DNA of 64,000 bases from the NCBI GenBank assembly GCA_018894105.1, contig CM032117.1:43820501-43884500 (forward strand). Reading direction: 5' to 3'. The DNA is from Jacaranda mimosifolia. Lineage: Eukaryota; Streptophyta; Magnoliopsida; Lamiales; Bignoniaceae. A program made the position numbers and the translations under genes. A model generated the notes under the pieces. It saw nothing but the letters and a program-made list of their open reading frames with translations, did not search any database and was not told the DNA's origin. How positions within the stretch are numbered: the first letter of the stretch is position 1; every line of letters begins with the position of its first letter. Below, in pieces: positions 61,808-64,000 of the stretch.

Positions 61808-63096
61808 GGTTAGCCTATGTTCACTTCAAAAGTGTTGTTCTTATATATGGAAGTCCATATTATTAACCTGCGCATTCTTAGTAACAAATTTATTATATTG
61901 TCCGTCTAGACATTTTTGCCATATCAGGTTGAATATTGAAATTTTATTTATCTTTTATGATCATTTACATAATATATATTATTTGATAATTTCTAAAATG
62001 ATAAAACAACTTTATAAGCAAAAACAGATAATTTTACTTATGCGAACTATATCAAGTTTTAAAAAACATTTTAGTTTCTAAAATATTTCATATTATAAAG
62101 CATATGCTAAATTGGTGGTCAATAACAACTTAATATAAGTTCATTTTATAAATGACATACCAAAAGATTATATATTTACTTCATTAATAAATTATGACAT
62201 TTTTAAAACTTCAATTGTCATGGAAAATGTATCTATAACTTCTATTATTATTATAAAAAACATTGGATAAAATATTTTAATACATTTTTTTCTTTTTTTT
62301 TCTCATTTATTATTTATTCTTTTAATTTTAAAAATCTATTTATAGTTTATAAATTTAAAATTACTAATTTTCAATATTCTACTATTTTAAAATTTACTAT
62401 TTTCAAATAAAATAATTCATTTATGTTATTTGATAAATATTTTTTGTTAAAATATTAAAAATAATAACATCTATATCAAAATTACTCTTGGTATGGTACA
62501 TTGTGCCCACGCATGTCAGCATATAAAATCTATAATATATAAAGTAAAATGATATTCAACTCTATTTTAAGTATATTATTTTATGTGGCAATAATGTGCA
62601 TAAGTTAGTTTTGTTCATATTTGCCATGTAAATGTATTCCATATATAATATATGTAACTCCCTATGATATATTTCCATATTTCTCTTTTCTATATGCCAA
62701 CATATTTCCATATATAATATACATGTAACCTTCTATATTAATTTTTGTAACTCCCTATATTAATATATAATTTTCGTATCTCCTGCTTATATTATTAATT
62801 TTATTCTTTTTGTCTATATCAACATATATATATATATATATACACACAAATAATACTATCCTGTCAATATTTATTTTAATATTAATATAAAAGATTATAT
62901 TAGTTCATATTTTTTGACCCCATATCTAGTTTTGATAAATATTCAATATATATACATATTAATATATAATTTTTATAACACCTTATTTTAATATATACGT
63001 TTTGTACTTCTTTTTAAAAATATTGTCTAATAGTTTCTTCTAATCTTTGTCATTTATATTCTCAAAATTTAATTTTTTTAATAATTATGGATAAAT

Positions 63097-63133
<37 letters not shown>

Positions 63134-64000
63134 ACCAGATTTATATATAAGCCTATTTGTCAATGCTATTTAATTGGCATATCTTGCTTAAGCTAAAAAT
63201 CTTTAAAGTAGTTTATATTAAAAATTATTTAGACATACAATTATTACTTCTAAATAAAAATCATTGTCTTTTTGAATTAAATTATTTTTTTTAAATAATG
63301 CAAATATTTTATAATAATTATATTGGTTTCTAATATTTTTTATTTTTATATTTATGAATCAAGATAATTTAGGGGAAAAAAAGGATTTCAGTCCTGATTT
63401 AAGTATTTCTTTTATGTGCTAATGATATGGATACGTTAATTTTATCCATTTTTTCATGTCAATATATTTTTATATTTGATATCTTATCAATATTTATTTT
63501 AATATTAATATAAAAACTTATATTATTTCATTTCTATAACTACGTGTTTAATTTTAATACATATTCAATGTATATTTATATATATTAATATATATATGTA
63601 ACTTTTTATAATGGGTTTTATAACTCTCTTTTACGAATTTATAATTTTTATAACTCCTTATTATTATATTGTCTAATATTTATGTTTTTTAATATCACTA
63701 TGGATGAACATATACATATGTGTATATATATACATTGTTGTGTGTATATATAGGTGTATTTATCAATATTACAATGTAATTAATATGTCTTACTTCATAT
63801 GTATTATGCATATATAAATTTTTTATATATATGAATATTATAGTAATATAGAATTTATTATAATTTAATTTTAAGTATATTATACTATGTTATTTCATGA
63901 GTTATCTCTTATTCCGTAATTTAATATTTTAATTAAGTTAAATCATAGCTAGGAAAAGTTCCTAAATCTAACCTAAAAATCTTTAAAAATATATGTACTA
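61808..64000. other. AT-rich right edge of the window
   Basis: No gene seen. It contains (TA)n tracts near 62824-62842 and an (AC)n/(AT)n microsatellite near 63090-63132. The first bases should continue the 5' LTR of the second gypsy element, since LTR copy 3 inserted into it, but no boundary can be read. Confidence 0.5.
63090..63132 (+). repeat. (AC)n-(AT)n microsatellite
   Basis: A long ACACAC run passes directly into ATATAT. Confidence 0.9.

Overview
This is plant nuclear DNA, most likely from a eudicot. The window is AT-rich, holds two intron-split genes of plant type, and has plant Ty3/gypsy, Ty1/copia, CACTA and hAT-type elements. I cannot name the species. No rRNA gene, CRISPR array, bacterial operon or organellar segment was seen.

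Genes (about 7.0-26.8 kb). Two intact host genes lie tail to tail. A plus-strand 12-exon gene (7017-14605, 705 aa) encodes an AMP1/LAMP1-type glutamate carboxypeptidase II (M28 metallopeptidase) with every metal ligand present. A minus-strand 11-exon gene (26784-15300, 1456 aa) encodes VPS15, the myristoylated pseudokinase/HEAT/WD40 subunit of the class III PI3-kinase complex. All splice junctions read by eye keep frame. The two stop codons are 694 bp apart. They look like ordinary neighbours rather than parts of one pathway.

Left flank (1-7 kb). A decayed gypsy gag remnant on the minus strand is followed by AT-rich DNA and two adjacent hAT-type MITEs with 8-bp target duplications. A third family of short inverted-repeat element lies at 6.2 kb. 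A further hAT MITE and a minisatellite of 93-bp units sit inside introns of the carboxypeptidase gene.

Right flank (27-64 kb). This is a transposon graveyard. A Tat/Retand-like gypsy element (27461 to about 35690) has pol on the minus strand, two RNase H domains, an 82-bp tandem repeat and an extra antisense ORF with its own TATA-like box. A 632-bp CACTA hairpin element follows at 37658-38289. A 2.84-kb TG...CA solo-LTR-like element (40868-43710) has a perfect 5-bp duplication. A second gypsy (44.6-48.1 kb, minus) is then broken by a deep nest. Another copy of the 2.8-kb solo LTR (48109-61802, TSD TTTTA) is split by a Ty1/copia element (48405-56026) and by an inverted third copy (57049-60259). 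The copia element is itself split by a CACTA-type element (53817-55582), which carries a tRNA-like SINE head.

The most notable object is the third LTR copy. Its middle has been replaced by a piece of a phosphatidylinositol 4-kinase beta gene: 5' leader, N-terminal domain and part of the acidic FFKK-repeat region, now carrying frameshifts and stops. The capture starts just downstream of the LTR's own TATA-like box.
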